Source of the DNA: Gorsachius magnificus
Lineage: Eukaryota > Chordata > Aves > Pelecaniformes > Ardeidae
Length of the DNA: 64,000 bases
Direction of reading: 5' to 3'
Assembly (NCBI GenBank): GCA_034008185.1
Contig: CM067081.1
Span: 6,323,821 to 6,387,820, forward strand
Below, piece by piece: positions 22,682-36,096 of this stretch. The position numbers were made by a program, and so were the translations under genes. Every line of letters begins with the position of its first letter. Position 1 is the stretch's first letter. Below the pieces are notes generated by a model that was not told the origin of the DNA, did not search any database, and was given only the letters and a program-made list of their open reading frames with translations.

Positions 22682-23300
22682 TAGAATCACAGAATCATAG
22701 AATGGTTTGGGTAGGAAAGGACCTTAAAGTTCCACCCCCTCTGCCATGGGCAGGGACACTTTGCACTAGACCAGGTTGCTCAAAACCCCATCCAACCTGG
22801 CCTTGAACACTTCTAATGATGGGGCATCCACAACTTCTCTGGAAAACCTGGTCCAGTGCCTCACCACCCTCACAGTGAATAATTTCTTCCTTAGAGCTAA
22901 TCAAAATCTACCCTCTTTCAGTTTAAAGCCATGCCCTTGTAAAAAGTCCCTCTCCAGCTTTCTTCTAGTCCCCTTCAGGTACTAGAAGGCTGCTATAAGG
23001 TCTTCCCAGAGCCTTCTCTTCTCTAGGCTGAACAACCCCAACTCTCTCAGCCTGTCTTCACAGGAGAGGTGCTCCAGCCCTCTGATCATTTTCATGACCC
23101 TTCTCTGGACTCACTCCAACAGGTCCATGTCCTTATGTTGTGGACCCCAGAGCTGGATGCAGTCCTCCAGGCGGAGTCTCATGAGAGTGGAGTAGAGTGG
23201 CAGAATCACCACCCTCAATGTGCTGGTCATGCTTTTTTTGATGCAGCCCAGGATACAGCTGGCTTTCTGGGCTCTAAGCACACATTTCCGGGCCATGTCA
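22682..23300 (-). mobile_element. CR1 LINE 3' portion
   Basis: Minus-strand copy with two terminal repeats next to 22682, the 3' UTR of the 60.7-kb subfamily, the ORF2 C-terminus ([25 protein letters not shown] text at 23111-23296) and a 5' break near 23300. Short deletions and stops prevent a continuous frame. It lies end to end with an older CR1 tail. Confidence 0.9.
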
Positions 23301-25112
23301 TAGCCTTAGTTCATATGAGTTAATATTTGTTGGTCTGAAGGGTGGGATTCACTTCATCTCACATACATATGAGCTAGTTAATGGGAATCTATAATCAGTA
23401 CAGAGGATTAATAACTCTAGCATTTTATTCTTATTATTTAAAAAAAAAATAAAAATCCGCAGTGTATCTGATGAATCTTGCTCTGGATTTGCCCTCTCTT
23501 CACTGACCATAAAGCCATCCCAGGTTACTGTTTCAGATGGAGTGGCTATACAGTAAAAATCTAAAGTCAGGTAGCATGAGTCTTATGCAAATAGAAGTAA
23601 ATAAAAATAAGCATCCTTATATTTTTCTCGGAATACAAAAGTACAGTTTTAAGAAAAATCACCTTGCTGAAATTACTGTCAATTACTAAATCTGGAAGAA
23701 AGATTTTCACTGATACACTAATGTCATGGTAATTCCCAAACTTACTGCAGTTGATTTAAAGAACATAAAGCTGAGAATGATATTGTGTTGTCTGCAGGGC
23801 AACAATCAACTTTGACACTGAATTTATCACATAAACTCAAATAAAATAATCATAGAGGAGATCCAATCATGTTTGAACACCTAGTCTCCACAGGTTTCAC
23901 CTTCATTATCCATTTCTCACTGCCCTGACTGCTGCAGTTTACTCACATCTTGAACACCTGGGTTTCCACTGCTTTGCTTAGAAAATACCTTTGGGAAGAT
24001 TTTCTTTTGAACAAAGGTCCTCTCTCTTTCCTTCCAACTACAGCCCTCATATAAAAATATATTTTTTTTGCTTATAGTTCATAAATGTCAAAATAATAAC
24101 TGATAAATTGATGGTAGAAATAATGGTAAATATCCTTCTCCTGAGGGCTGATACATCTTCCTTCACAGTTAGTGATGAAAATCCCATTAACCTCCATCAA
24201 CAAAATTAAATGTTTAGTCATAAATTAGCCTTTTAATTATTCCTCATTATTCAGACATTTCAGCCCCTTAATCACGAACTGTTTCCAGCCCCTTCCATGA
24301 ACAGCTACAAACTTGATTAAGGGTTTTTTTGTTGTTTGGTTCCCCCACTAGTTATTGACAGGGATGGTAGTATTTCAGATGCAAAGTACTACGCAGAAGA
24401 ACCCAAAGAAACCTGACCAAGGACATGACACCTCTGTATAAACAGCTTTCAATCTCATTTTCTGTAGTGTCACACTACAAGCTGCTTCTCAATCTAATTT
24501 ACTGCTGATGCCTTTTGGTCTCCCTTGGCAGTACTGTGGCATCTAGATTTCTTTTTGTCTCTTATGTACTTTAGTTTTTTTTTTTTTTTTTGACAGACCT
24601 ATTATTGTGTTCTGTCCAAATTAAAGACACAAATTTATGAGACAGCTAAGGAGTTGCCCACATGACCACAGATCCACCCCTCAGCCTGAGAACTTCAAAC
24701 AAATACCACCACACTGTTCACATATGCTGATTAAAGTTTAATAAAATTTGCCAAGATTCAGCCTTTCTGGCCACTTTTAGGTCTGGGATGAACTGCATTT
24801 AGGATTCTATTTACAAGGAAGGCAAATACCAAATTTATTATTTTTATTCTCTTATTTTTTGCCATGGTGTTACCACATTGTCTGCCCAGGGTTCAGATTA
24901 TTTAAGTCAGAAATACAAACCAGAATTACACTTGGATACTTAAAAGCCTGCTTAAGGTCTTTTTCCTCACTGGCATACATTCTGTTTTTCATGGTCTGAT
25001 GGCGTTTTTTAATTCATGTCTTATTTTATCTTATTACCTTGTTGGAAAAGACGTCAATCCTAATTTACTGGAATTTTCCAATTTTCATTTTGCATTGGTG
25101 GTGCACTGTCCT
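23301..25112. other. Unique AT-rich DNA
   Basis: No gene or named repeat. A T17 tract lies at 24575-24591. Confidence 0.5.
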
Positions 25113-25669
25113 TCATAGAATCATAGAATCATTTAGGTTGGAAAAGACCTCCAAGATCATCAAGTCCAACCGTTACCCTAACACTGCCATCCCACCACTA
25201 ACCCACGTCCCTAAGCACCTCATCTCTCCTTCTTTTAAATCCCTCCAGGGATAGGGACTCAACCACTTCCCTGGGCAGCCCCTTCCAGTGCCTGACAACC
25301 CTCTCTGTGAAGAAATGTTTCCTAATGTCTAATCTAATCCTGCCCTGGCGCAACTTCAGACCATTTCCCCTCATCCTATCACCCATTACCAGGGAGAAGA
25401 GGCTGACCCCCACCTCTCTACACCTGTCAGGCAGTTGTAGGGGGTGATAAGGTCTCCCCTCAGCCTCCTTGTCTCCAGGCTGAACAACCCCAGTTCCCTC
25501 AGCCGCTCCTCATAAGACTTGTGCTCCAGACCCTTCACCAGCTTTGTTGCTCTCCTCTGGACATGTTCCAGCTACGCAACATCTTTCTTGTAGTGAGGGG
25601 CCCAAAACTGAACAGTATTCAAGGTGCAGCCTCACCAGTGCGGAGTACAGGGGCACAATCACTTCCCAT
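25113..25669 (-). mobile_element. CR1 LINE 3' portion
   Basis: Minus-strand copy ending at 25113 with two ATTCTATGA repeats. The 3' UTR and ORF2 tail ([37 protein letters not shown], ..[10 protein letters not shown]) match the 50.6-kb copy, so it is the same subfamily. The reading frame is broken near 25415-25440. The 5' truncation lies in the RT thumb. Confidence 0.9.
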
Positions 25670-28600
25670 CCCATTCTTCAAAATGTCAATGAACACATCC
25701 TTATAACAGTAAAAATGGGACTGTTCTCATGTTAAGAACTTTTATCCCAAACATAAAGGCTCATGTGTCCCTGAAATGGCAGTACCTTAACCATAAACAG
25801 TGAACCTACGCAACAGGTTAGTGTGGTGAGTTAAGAATATCATATCTAATTGACACCACAGGTGAAATATAGATCAGCAAAACATAATTATCTGAACAGA
25901 AGCTCTTCCAGGACACCTGGGTTATCTCCTACTCTTACAGAGGCTGGCATGGGATCATTAGTGACCACATGTAGTCAGAACTTCATTTTCCATCTCATCT
26001 GAAAGACATCACCTCCAACAGTACAATAGCCAACACTCACGCTGAGGCACAAATTGTGAGACAGTCTATTAACGGAAATGTTGACAGTTCCTCTCATAGC
26101 ACCTTGCTGTTTGTGGGTGCCTCTTCCAGCATGACCCTGATTATGCGGCTGTGGGTAAATAATTTATGTTCTGTATTGGATTTCCTGGCCTGTGCCTGCA
26201 CCAGCTTCTGACTGTTCTCTTAAAATAACACCTCTTCCCAAAGCCCATTCACTCTGCTCTCTAAGTTCTCTGACCCACACTGAAGGAAAATAAGAATCTG
26301 ATAATTACAAAGAACCTTAAATGAACTCCTGCCACATAAAGATATTTTATAAATTGTTCCACAGTCATAAAAATATGTCCAAAATTGCATGCTCTTGCTA
26401 GAACATAATCACTCATTTCAAAGCTATCCTTAATCAACAGACAATCCATATTCCCACTCTTCCAGTAGATTCCACACCCACTTGCAATCAAGTAATTAAA
26501 CATAAAAATCAAGGCTAGATTTTTTTCAGTCATCATAACCCTGTGAATTCCTGATTTCAGCCTATAACTGTACCAGTTACCCAGTTACTTGACAAACCAT
26601 ACATTCCACAGTGTGGTATTTAATTAGAGCTATTCAAGCTATTAGTTATCTGCAGAGAAAGAGGAAGATTAAAAAACAAAAAAAAGGTCCATGCAATCCC
26701 CAAGGCAGGTTGAAAGGGTTGAATGAAACACATATTTTTTCTTACACATTCCTGTGCTCCTGTGAATTTGATGCAGTTGTCAAACAATGTCACTTTGACA
26801 CATGGTAGCACCAGATAATCAGATTACAATGAAAAACAATAAAAAGGGAATTGAGCTGGGTCATTCTTGACCCACTCTGTCATTCACCCTGGGGATCTTT
26901 CAAAGGTATCTGGTGACAGTGCAGCCAGAGGGCGATATCCTTGAATAAGCAGCTGCATCAAATAAAAGTCAGCTCTCTCCTTCCATTGCAGTATTTTCCA
27001 TGCAAATCTCATGTTGGTTGCATATTTGTCCTTCTCTGTCACTTACCTTTTGTTAGCCTTAAAGAGGAAGAAAATCATACATGTGAAAGTGCAGAAAACT
27101 TTCTCATCACTGGGAAAATGCAAGAGGGTTTCATTTGCCTTAATAACTGGGTATTGGTCTTTAGATTATTGGACAAAATTCAAGATACCTTTGCTAACTC
27201 TGCACTTGAAAAGGGATGTGTTTTTCTCTTAGCAGTACAAGAAATTGCTGCCTCACTGGATATGCAACAAAGGTAGGGTATTTCTCGTTTTTTCTTAAGT
27301 GAACTTGGGTTCTTTTTAAGGTGTCAATTAAAACTTATTCCTAAACCTGGATTTTTTCAAGTAGTTTTGCCTGGAGTGCCACACCTCCCACAAGTAACAC
27401 ATCTGAAAACAAGTGTTCAGCTATCTACCTAAAACCCCACTCTACTCCTACCCTCAGCTGCCTATGTGAAAGTCATCATTATAGCTAAGATTTTTATGTA
27501 GTCAAGCACCTAAGTCTCCATCCATAAAGCCACAGTCATGTTGAAATGGCTGCTACTGCACATGTCCAGAAAACTGGAATTATTTATCCAAGCAGCACTG
27601 AAGCCGGGTCTCCGAGGTAATGCCTTTACTGCACAGTGGTTTGTTCTGTCCCACACCTGAGTGTCTCAGAACTGCCTAGTTTAACCTCAGGTTGAAATTG
27701 CCTAAAGCAATTTGGGACGATCCTTGGATTTCCAGTATAGTCAACAGTTCGTAAAAAAGACTAAACTTACAAAGCTCTGAATGATCTAGGATCACAGGAC
27801 TGAAAAAAAGAAAAAAAAAAAAAAAAAAAGAACACGTACTGTATTCCCCAGACAACAATGACTTATGGTCTATGATCTCAAGGCTTTCTTTTTCTAATTT
27901 GAACAAGTAAAATCAACAATGCTCTCCCCTGCCCTATTATATTTCATTAATGATTTTTTTTTCCCATTCTCTCTGCCATCAGTGTTTCCTCTTTCCTCCA
28001 TCACCTTAGCCTTCATTGCAACTCTTTTTGTCACTTGAACATTCTTACTTGTAGGTGGTCTGTAAGGCATGTCAGGTGTCCCACCGCCTCTTCTCTTCTT
28101 TCTAAACACCTTCTATTCCATTCATATAGATGTTCACAGTTGATTCCACAACCATTGTCTCTGCTTTCTGTGACAAAATTTTGTTGACTGTGACTCTATT
28201 AATAATACAGGATATGTCTGCACATAGATAGTTAACCCCTAGCTATGCCACCAGAAAGTATACAAAACGTAGATCTAAACCTCTGTGTTTTGCTAATCAT
28301 GTGTCTGAATAAAGAGAAGCTGAGCGGCTGTTGCAGCAAGGCCTTACTTCCTAGGTTTAGAGATAAGCATGTCCAGTTTTTGTAGATACTAAAGCTGACA
28401 TATTTTTCAAAGCAAAATATTGTTTGGAAAATAGTTTTATTTCTCACTTCGATACTTTAGTAAGATTTTTTCTTTAATCAATTATTTTTGTTTGTTTGCT
28501 TCTTACTTATTTTTTCTAGATCCTTCTGGCAAGTACAGAGCTTATGTTTTGTTGGCAAGGAGCACTTCCAAGTCCCCACTGTTTCCTCCCTAATTCTCTT

Positions 28601-29084
28601 GTGCACTTCATAAAGGCAGTTCTTTCATGCATAGCATACCCAGGAGATGTTTCAGGTGAGCCTTTTCTATTTAAAGATTACTGAGGAAAAAAATGTTGGA
28701 TGCACCAGGAGGGATTTAGTAGCCTCTGGAGAGCCTTAATAACATTTTAATTCTTGTTCAAATTGGAATCCAATAAAATTTTTCAGGAGTTAGGTATTTG
28801 GTCAAGCCTCACAAATTTCTAATTTTCCCTTTCTCAGCTTATTTAATGAGGATATCTTTATACATAACTAATTGCTAACTTTCAGTTGGATTAATTTAAC
28901 AATACAACACAAACTGTAGATCACTAGAGACTGACTCTCCTTCATGGAGAGATGTCAGTCATATCGGGACACAACTAGGCCTTGCATATGAAGTTGTGCC
29001 CTATGCTCAGCACACATCCTGACAAAGGGACAGTTTCTGGCTAACATTAGATCCTGTCAGAAGGACTTATAAAATTTGGTACTG
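25670..29084. other. Unique AT-rich DNA
   Basis: No supported gene. Simple A tracts lie at 27803-27809 and 27811-27829. A 111-codon open frame at 26941-27276 shows no domain. Nothing else was recognised. Confidence 0.5.
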
Positions 29085-29928
29085 GATAGGAGGGACACTA
29101 TCCAGAGAGTCCTTGAGGAGTGAGACCATGCAAAGCTGATGATGTTCAATAATGCCAAGTGCAAGGTCCTGCACCTGGGTTAGGGGAATCCCCAATATCA
29201 ATACAGACCAGGGGATGAAGGGATCAAGAAAAGCCTTGTGGACAAAGACTTGGAGATACTGGTGGATGAAAAACTGGACACGAACCAGCAATGTGCGCTT
29301 GCAGCCCAGAAAGCCAACCATATCCTGGGTTGCATCAAAAGAAACATGGCCAGCAAGTCAAGGGAGGTGATTCTGCCCCTCTACTCTGCTCTCATGAGAC
29401 ACCACCTGGAGTACTGCATCCAGCTCTGGAGACCCCAACACAAGAAAGACATGGGCCTGTCAGAGCAGGTCCAGAACAGGACTGTGAAAACAGTCAGAGG
29501 ACTGGAACACCTCTCCTATGAGGACAGGCTGAAAGAATTGGAGTTTTTCAGCCTGGAGAAGAGAAGGTTCCAGGGAGACCTTACTGTGTCTTCTCAATAT
29601 GTAAAGGGGGTTTATAAGAAAGATGGAGAGAAACTTTTAATTAAGGCCTGTAGGGACAGGACAAGGGGCGCCAGATTTAAACTGGAAGAGGGTGGGTTTA
29701 GATTAGACATAAGGAAGAAATTTCTTACAGTGAGGGTGGTGAGGCACTGGCACAGGTTGCCCAGAGAAGTTGTGGATGCCCCATCATTGGAAGTTTTCAA
29801 GGTCAGGTTGGATGGGGCTTTGAGCAACCTGGTACAGTGGAAGGTGTCCCTGCCCATGGCAGGGGGGCTAGACTAGATGATCTTTAAAAGGTCCCTTCCA
29901 ACCCAAACCATTATGTGATTCTATGATT
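29085..29928 (+). mobile_element. CR1 LINE 3' portion
   Basis: Plus-strand copy that begins just after the RT catalytic region (the ..[10 protein letters not shown].. equivalent, degraded) and runs to a 3' UTR ending in a degraded repeat (TTATGTGATTCTATGATT). The UTR is of the 60.7-kb subfamily. Its ORF2 tail is listed separately. Confidence 0.92.
29238..29876 (+). pseudogene. CR1 ORF2 C-terminal region
   Basis: A 212-codon open stretch covers the RT thumb and C-terminal region: [20 protein letters not shown] near residues 8-27, [21 protein letters not shown] near 49-69, [24 protein letters not shown] near 97-120, and it ends GGLD at the natural stop. All RT catalytic motifs lie upstream and are absent, so it cannot be an enzyme. 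The start is simply the first methionine in a 5'-truncated frame. Confidence 0.85.
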
Positions 29929-31534
29929 TTGACTAGCCTCACTGCTCTAACTAGTCTAAAGTCTTCTGCAGTGTATAAGATGTATGAATTTTCACATGTA
30001 GTCACCAAACACATGATATAACTCCTTTCTGCTGTAGTGTTTGGTTGTTCTCCTCAGAATTTCTCCATCTCAGCCTTAGTTACCAAATATCTTTGTGTAT
30101 TTGTGTTCGTCAGCCATTTTCCACTGACCACCCTAAAGAGCTCAAATTATCTTTTACCTTCTCCTGTTATTTGCACTTAACATCCTGTTACGCAGAGAAG
30201 GTTTGAATGCAATTAATTTTTTATTCCTTTTCATCTGCAAGTAATATAATCCTTTTGGGTTGTCTCTTAAAGTGTTTTTTCTTGCTCTTCTCTGCTATGT
30301 GAACATCAGTTCCAGTCCTTGCACACCTGTAAACAACTAGTGCTTTATGAGAATTGTTATAATGAAAAAGGGAAATAATTTCTTGTTTTGTGGTGCTTTA
30401 ACATGTTATCTCCTTTCTCTCATAAATTGGTTCAGGAAAAATTCAATATAAATTAATGCATAAACCTATTCACACACATTCAAAAAGGAATTCAGGAAAG
30501 TTTAAAGTGAGATGAATCCCATGTGGCAGAATTATGTGATGGTTGACCTAATAGATTCTAGTGTTTCCTAGGAAGCTTTTATGTTTTATTATGCAAATCT
30601 ACAGAACATGAATTGTTGACCAAATAGACTCTTCTGAAGCTGCTATCAAGTCAATGAGTACTTAGGAACTCTTCACCATGCACATGACTGATGAAACAGA
30701 CAATAAGAGATTCTTTGGAACACTATTGTGCCAAGGGATCTTTGTGCTCATACATGCATAAGTTATCTTTTTAATTTGCTCATAAATTCATATGCTATCT
30801 TTCCTTAGAAATTTGTTTTTCTTTTCAATAATCTAACAACTCAATCCACTTTCATTTGTTTCTTTTAAACTATCCACAGAGGAATGGCTCGAAACAACTC
30901 CATTTAAACAAAAACACTCTCAGAAATTATGACAACTCACTTTTTTCACAGCAAAATCAAGAAGTTTTAAAGTAGGTACTCTAAGAGGCCCGGAGATGAT
31001 TAGATGATAAGTGTTATACTTCAACATAACAAATTATCCAAGTGCTCAAAGTATTCAGAGGTTTCAAAGGCATTACTTCTTTCTCATACAGCATCCTGAA
31101 AGGTTTATGTTCACTTGCTCTTTGCTGCAGTGTAACATGTTGTGTTAAGAAGGCCTTGCCATCGGACTATGACTGTGCAGCAAAGAACTGCTTTCTGCTT
31201 TCAGCTGCTTCACTCTGGGCCAGATGGAAGGACTGAAGAGAGGAACCTTCCTCCTCTTCATAAAGGCAATAGAAGATGCCCAGGTCAGGGAGGATCTCTG
31301 GAAGGTAAAGTTTGGGAAAACATAGTAAGGAGGAAGGTGATAGCATGAACAGAGATCAAGAGTTCCTGACCGGACTAGGCTTCAGATGGGCTAAAAAGTA
31401 AAAGGTTCTTCCAAAGGTTGCAGAGGGAATTATTAAGACTTTATTGGAAGAGTTGGAGCCCCAGAAAGCTGTTTGTCTGAGAACAATCCTCAAGAAAAAA
31501 ACCCGTTTTTAATCATTTGCACATGGACACAAAT
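29929..31534. other. Unique AT-rich DNA
   Basis: No gene or recognised repeat. Confidence 0.5.
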
Positions 31535-31772
31535 TGAAATACAAGAAACTGTTTAAAGTTATGAAAAAACTTTTTTTTATTGTAAGGGTAATTGACCAGT
31601 GGAACAGATTTCCCAGCAAGGTTGTGGGGTCTCCATCACTGGAGACAAACAAAGCCTGACTGCACATGGTCTTGGGCAACCTGCTCTAGCTGAGCATGTT
31701 TTGAGCATGGGTTTGGACTGGATGACCTCCAGAGGTGCCCTCTAGCCTCAGCTATTCTGTGATTCTGTGATT
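31535..31772 (+). mobile_element. Old CR1 3'-end fragment
   Basis: A diverged plus-strand CR1 tail. The ..TGTAAGGGTAATTGACCAGTGGAAC.. and ..GGTTGTGGGGTCTCCATC.. region leads into ..GGACTGGATGACCTCC.. and ends ATTCTGTGATTCTGTGATT. The terminal repeat is the TGTG variant. The coding part has no open frame. It resembles the remnants at 49.7 and 57.4 kb. Confidence 0.8.
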
Positions 31773-31818
31773 AGCCACAGCAAACTGAGGCACAAACTGA
31801 GGACAGTTTCTTGTCCTG

Positions 31819-31841
31819 TGTCCTGGTTTCGGCTGGGATAG
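31819..31841 (+). mobile_element. Possible LTR 5'-end scrap
   Basis: About 23 bases beginning TGTCCTGGTTTCGGCTGG match the 5' end of the 36.7-kb solo LTR with one mismatch. The similarity fades right after and no matching 3' end was found, so this is either a short LTR remnant or a different LTR family with the same start. Confidence 0.4.
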
Positions 31842-34800
31842 GACTGTTTTCTCTATGCCAAGGATTTGTGACTAGTTTGTGTTCCAGTAATACTTAATTA
31901 TAGAGATTCGCAGCCCTCTTGGGAAGAGTTATGTTAATTTATGAAAATCTTATATTGTTGTTTATAATATTTTTGTTAAATTCTGCTTCAGGGTTACGCA
32001 GATCTGTTTTAAAGACCTGCTTTCTCATTTTAAACATTTTTTTTTACAGTGTGGTTGTACATTCTAGGACTGTAATACAAACCAGCAACAGATCTTTAAA
32101 ATCATCAACATTATCTGGCACCTATAATTAGCTACCACAGGGAGCTAACAGCATTATCATTACTCTAATTAATAAACTACATTTTCCTACCTGAGCCCAC
32201 AATGTCCATTTGCTAATGCCAGTACTGCCAATCTGTGACAGCCACCCCAGTGTTCTTTCAATATCTATTGTAATAAGGCTCTCCATTGGAGCCTGCTGTG
32301 ATTGTTGACATGTATTATAATGCCAGCTTAATTACTAAACTACTAAAATGTGCATCTTCATATATGCTTACAACTCTGAAGTTCTTCATTTAGGTAGCTG
32401 ATAGCAAAATAAACCAAATGCTTAATATGTAGTACCAAGAGAAAGGAAGGAGGAAATTTGTTTTCCTTTCAGTCACTTTCTAGCATTTTCTGGTGTGATA
32501 TTTTACACTATGACCTCTAATTTTGGAGTAGATGAGACATTTTTTCAAGATAAATGACTACTTCACTTAGGAATTGCTGTTCCAAGTCCCCTTCTTTCTC
32601 CTCCCTTTCCATATTTCCACATTTTGGTGACAGATATATCAACTGGCAAATGCAGATAGGAAAGTCAGATGTTACCTGTTGTTCATATTATCATTAATAT
32701 GTTAGAAACAAAACAAAGAGCACTTTACAGGTAATGACAGGGTATTCACACATGCCCAGGGGTTCAACTTTGATCAATATAATCAACAAAAAATTAATGT
32801 CCTGTGCAGCTCACATTTCTATAGCAGTATCATGCCATTAATGCGCTATGGGGAGATGCAAAGTGACTGAGAATTCCAAAGAGGATGAGTATATTGATTT
32901 GTACCTTAACCCCAATGTATTTCTAATACTCTTTTGCCTCAGAAATGTACTCCTAAGCAACTTCTTGTATAGATTTATAACTTTCAGTCTGAAAATATAT
33001 AGACGGTTATATGTAAAGAGGTGGAAAAACATGCTCTTTGTCTGAAAAAAAAAAAAAAAAGCTGAGAACTTAATCATATGATGTGAATGAAGACCTTGCA
33101 TGAAGGTACACTACTTGAGCAGACTCCTTAATGGATCCACTAAAATGTCAGCAGCAAAGCTAACAAATTCTGTATGTTCTTCAGCAACATATTACAAGTC
33201 AGGTTATGAAATAAGACAGTTAAGACAATGAAAAGAGTCTTGCTGAATTCCTGATGCTGTGGATTAAACATAGTAAAAAAAAGGCAAAAACCTGTAAGGG
33301 ACCTTGCAGGGAATTTCTCTAAATCCTGCTCCACATATTTTTTGACAGAATGGCTAACATCTTTCCTTTTCAATTCAGAAAATTAAAACTGTATGCGCAA
33401 TTCATCAAAGTTTCAACTGAGCACTTAATAACTGTCAGTGATTTCCTTGTTTACTAGATAGTTCAGATGCTTTCAACTTTGCCTGCTTTATCTTTTTTCT
33501 TCCCCTTAGCCTCCTAACAAAATACAAAGAGTAATTTAGCTTATTTCATCTAATTATTTTTAGTTACTTAATCATGAGAAGTCCTTAATTGCAATTGGAG
33601 TTGCAGTCCCATAAAACTGTGAATGCTACTACTTATAAACAGGTTTTTTTAATTACATTATCACTATTTGGAAACTCTCCCTTTGCTTTTGTGTTAGACG
33701 AATTTCAGAATTTAAGTTCAGCATTAAGTGCTGACTCTCAAACTGTATAAACTCAGCAAAGCCATGTTTGGGAAAGTACCTTAAAGAAATGTAATGGCAG
33801 AGTGAACATAATTTTGGCCTTATACCTTTACTATTAAAATCCCATTTGCTTCACTGGAAATTCTGATGAATCATGCTAATGCTGAAGAACCACCAGGTAA
33901 CATCCACCAGTTCACAATTATGCATAGACAACTAAACCCAGAGGTTAAAAACACATACCAAATTGCTTTTTTCACCTCTGAATGCTCAAATGCTGAAAAG
34001 CATCAGTCAAGTGTGTTTCTTAACAAGACATTAATAAATCTGAACACTGTCAAAATATAAAAAGTGAAATCTGTTTTCTTCCAAATACTCTCTTATTTTA
34101 AGAAAAGAAACTGAACCCCAGGCAATCATTTCATTATAGGTTTTATAAAAACAAATGCATTTTGATTACTTTGTAGCGACCACCTAGGTCATGTAGTACT
34201 GCAATTTACACCTTCAGAGAGTACCATCTGGTGTTAAAAATCCAATACTGCAAAGAATGATACCACTTTCATCTGGTTAAATGGCTTCAAGATTTGTGAG
34301 GTTTTTTCTGATTAAAACTTTCTCTTTTTTTTCTGGGCTACTGATGATGACAACTTCCTTCTGTCTGTTGCAAGAAAAATGATGTCATGGAGAAAGTAAT
34401 ATGTGTGCACGCAGTGCTAGTGTAAGAGCCTAGAAGAGTCTGATTAAAACCAGGAAGAGATATATCAACATAAGTCTATTTCTGGAATAGGACATCCTAT
34501 TTAAAAGTTTTTAGGCTTTTTTTTTTTTTAAATGATCTAATGGAAATAGAAATTGTTATTTCAAATTATAGTTGTTACCACAGTTGTTACATTTTGTTGA
34601 ACTTACCATGGTTTTGTTGGTTTTGATTTCGAGACATCTCACTGACATGGCTTTGAAACACATACTGAATTTCAAGTTTCTTTTTGTCTTCTCTGTCTCT
34701 CATCATTTTCTCTCAAATTACAATGATAGCACACCATGCGGGATGTTACTGTACAAGAGTTCCACAAAGTCCATTGATCAGGAGCATCCCACGTTGCTTT

Positions 34801-36096
34801 GGCAGGTAAAAGCGGTTATCATGATTTGATTGTTCAGGGCATGAACGCCACAACTCTACAGACCTAACCTGCTACCTGCTCTACACTCACATTGTTGGAA
34901 GCAATCACACCGAGCAAAGTAATTCCTGAAGACTGTGTTCAGAACATGCAGTGCAGGGTTGTGCTCACACACTTCCAAAAGATATTTTTTGTTTCTAAAA
35001 AATGGATCCATGCGTCAAGCTTGCTGAGTAAGACAGCTTGCTACATGCTGTGCCCTCTGACAGTAGCGCGACTGTAAGGTGTTTATCTGCACCCTTCATT
35101 CAGTGGTACTAAAAGAAATGGGGTGACCTCAGTGCATGTCTGTATAGATGTAATAATTACGCCTATGGTCACAGTTTGGCAGTTTAGAACAGGTCTCTGC
35201 TCAGGAGGAAGGGTCCTTTTGCTCTTTGAAAATAACATTATCAACCACTAAAATTGGTTGGGTGGTCTGTCCTGTCCACTCAGGAGTTTTGAGACCAACT
35301 TTGCTCTTTCTCCTAACAGAACATGTATCAGAAATGACACTCATGTCACTAACTATGCATACTTGCCTACTGTTTTTCTTCTATTAGTTAATGAGGATAT
35401 CTAAGGCACGGTGCATATGAGTAAATTATATTTTTTCCATTGAGAATGAAAGGTACCTAGGACTCTAGCTCAGATAGAGATGTCTGTAACAGTAGCCTCT
35501 ATATTTACTACCCATGTTGTCACTGAATCATTAGGCACCCAGCTTTTCTTCTGTTTGTTACCTTCCAAGATGGGTATAACAGATGGTATTATTTTGTGTG
35601 TGTGTTATGTTCGTGTTCTATTCCTATCGATGTGCACACTTATGAATGAATTTCAGCCTGTCAGCCTTGCAGAATACTCTGCAAAGAACATGAGTATTGC
35701 AAATAGGCACAAATGATACACATTGGCATAATTTGTTCATTTATCTCAAAGCAATCATAGTGCATTCACCTAACATGACACACCAAATTAATAGGCAGCC
35801 TGCCACATATCAATCAAAACTTTAATATATTGTTCCCTCTCAGCTATTCCACTCTCCCACAAATCTGTTCTCTCACTTAAATCAACTCATGCCACAGACA
35901 TATCGTGGAAGTGCATTTAAAAGTGAACTTAGTGTTTGAAGATCTGTGTGGCACTAAAGGAATTTTACAGCATGCAAAGATTAGGTTTTTATGATTTTTA
36001 GGATCTGCTCAGCAAGAAGTCCTTTTGCTGTGCAGTAAGGACCAATGCTTGTTTGAAAGGCAACTGAAGTTCAACAATATAACCATGTTTTGTTTA
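31842..36096. other. Unique AT-rich DNA; possible conserved part
   Basis: No gene was recognised. An A16 tract lies at 33045-33060. The segment from about 32140 to 32400 is evenly composed, with ATTAATAAAC, TTAATTACT and TGACATGTATTATAATGCC-like text, and a shorter similar patch lies near 33570-33650. Both could be conserved non-coding elements, which is a guess from texture. Confidence 0.4.
36092..36096. repeat. Target-site duplication, outer LTR, left
   Basis: GTTTA immediately precedes the outer LTR and is repeated exactly at 37619-37623. Confidence 0.85.

Noticed and set aside
26920..26945. CTCF-like text (CCAGAGGGCG)
   Set aside because: One base short of the usual core spacing and a single weak match; not enough to call a site.
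27803..27829. A7-G-A19 tract as a retroposed poly-A tail
   Set aside because: No AATAAA at a suitable distance upstream and no transcript-like sequence before it.
31773..32500. Full solo LTR beginning at 31819
   Set aside because: Only about 23 bases match an LTR start; no matching 3' end, poly-A signal or target duplication was found downstream.
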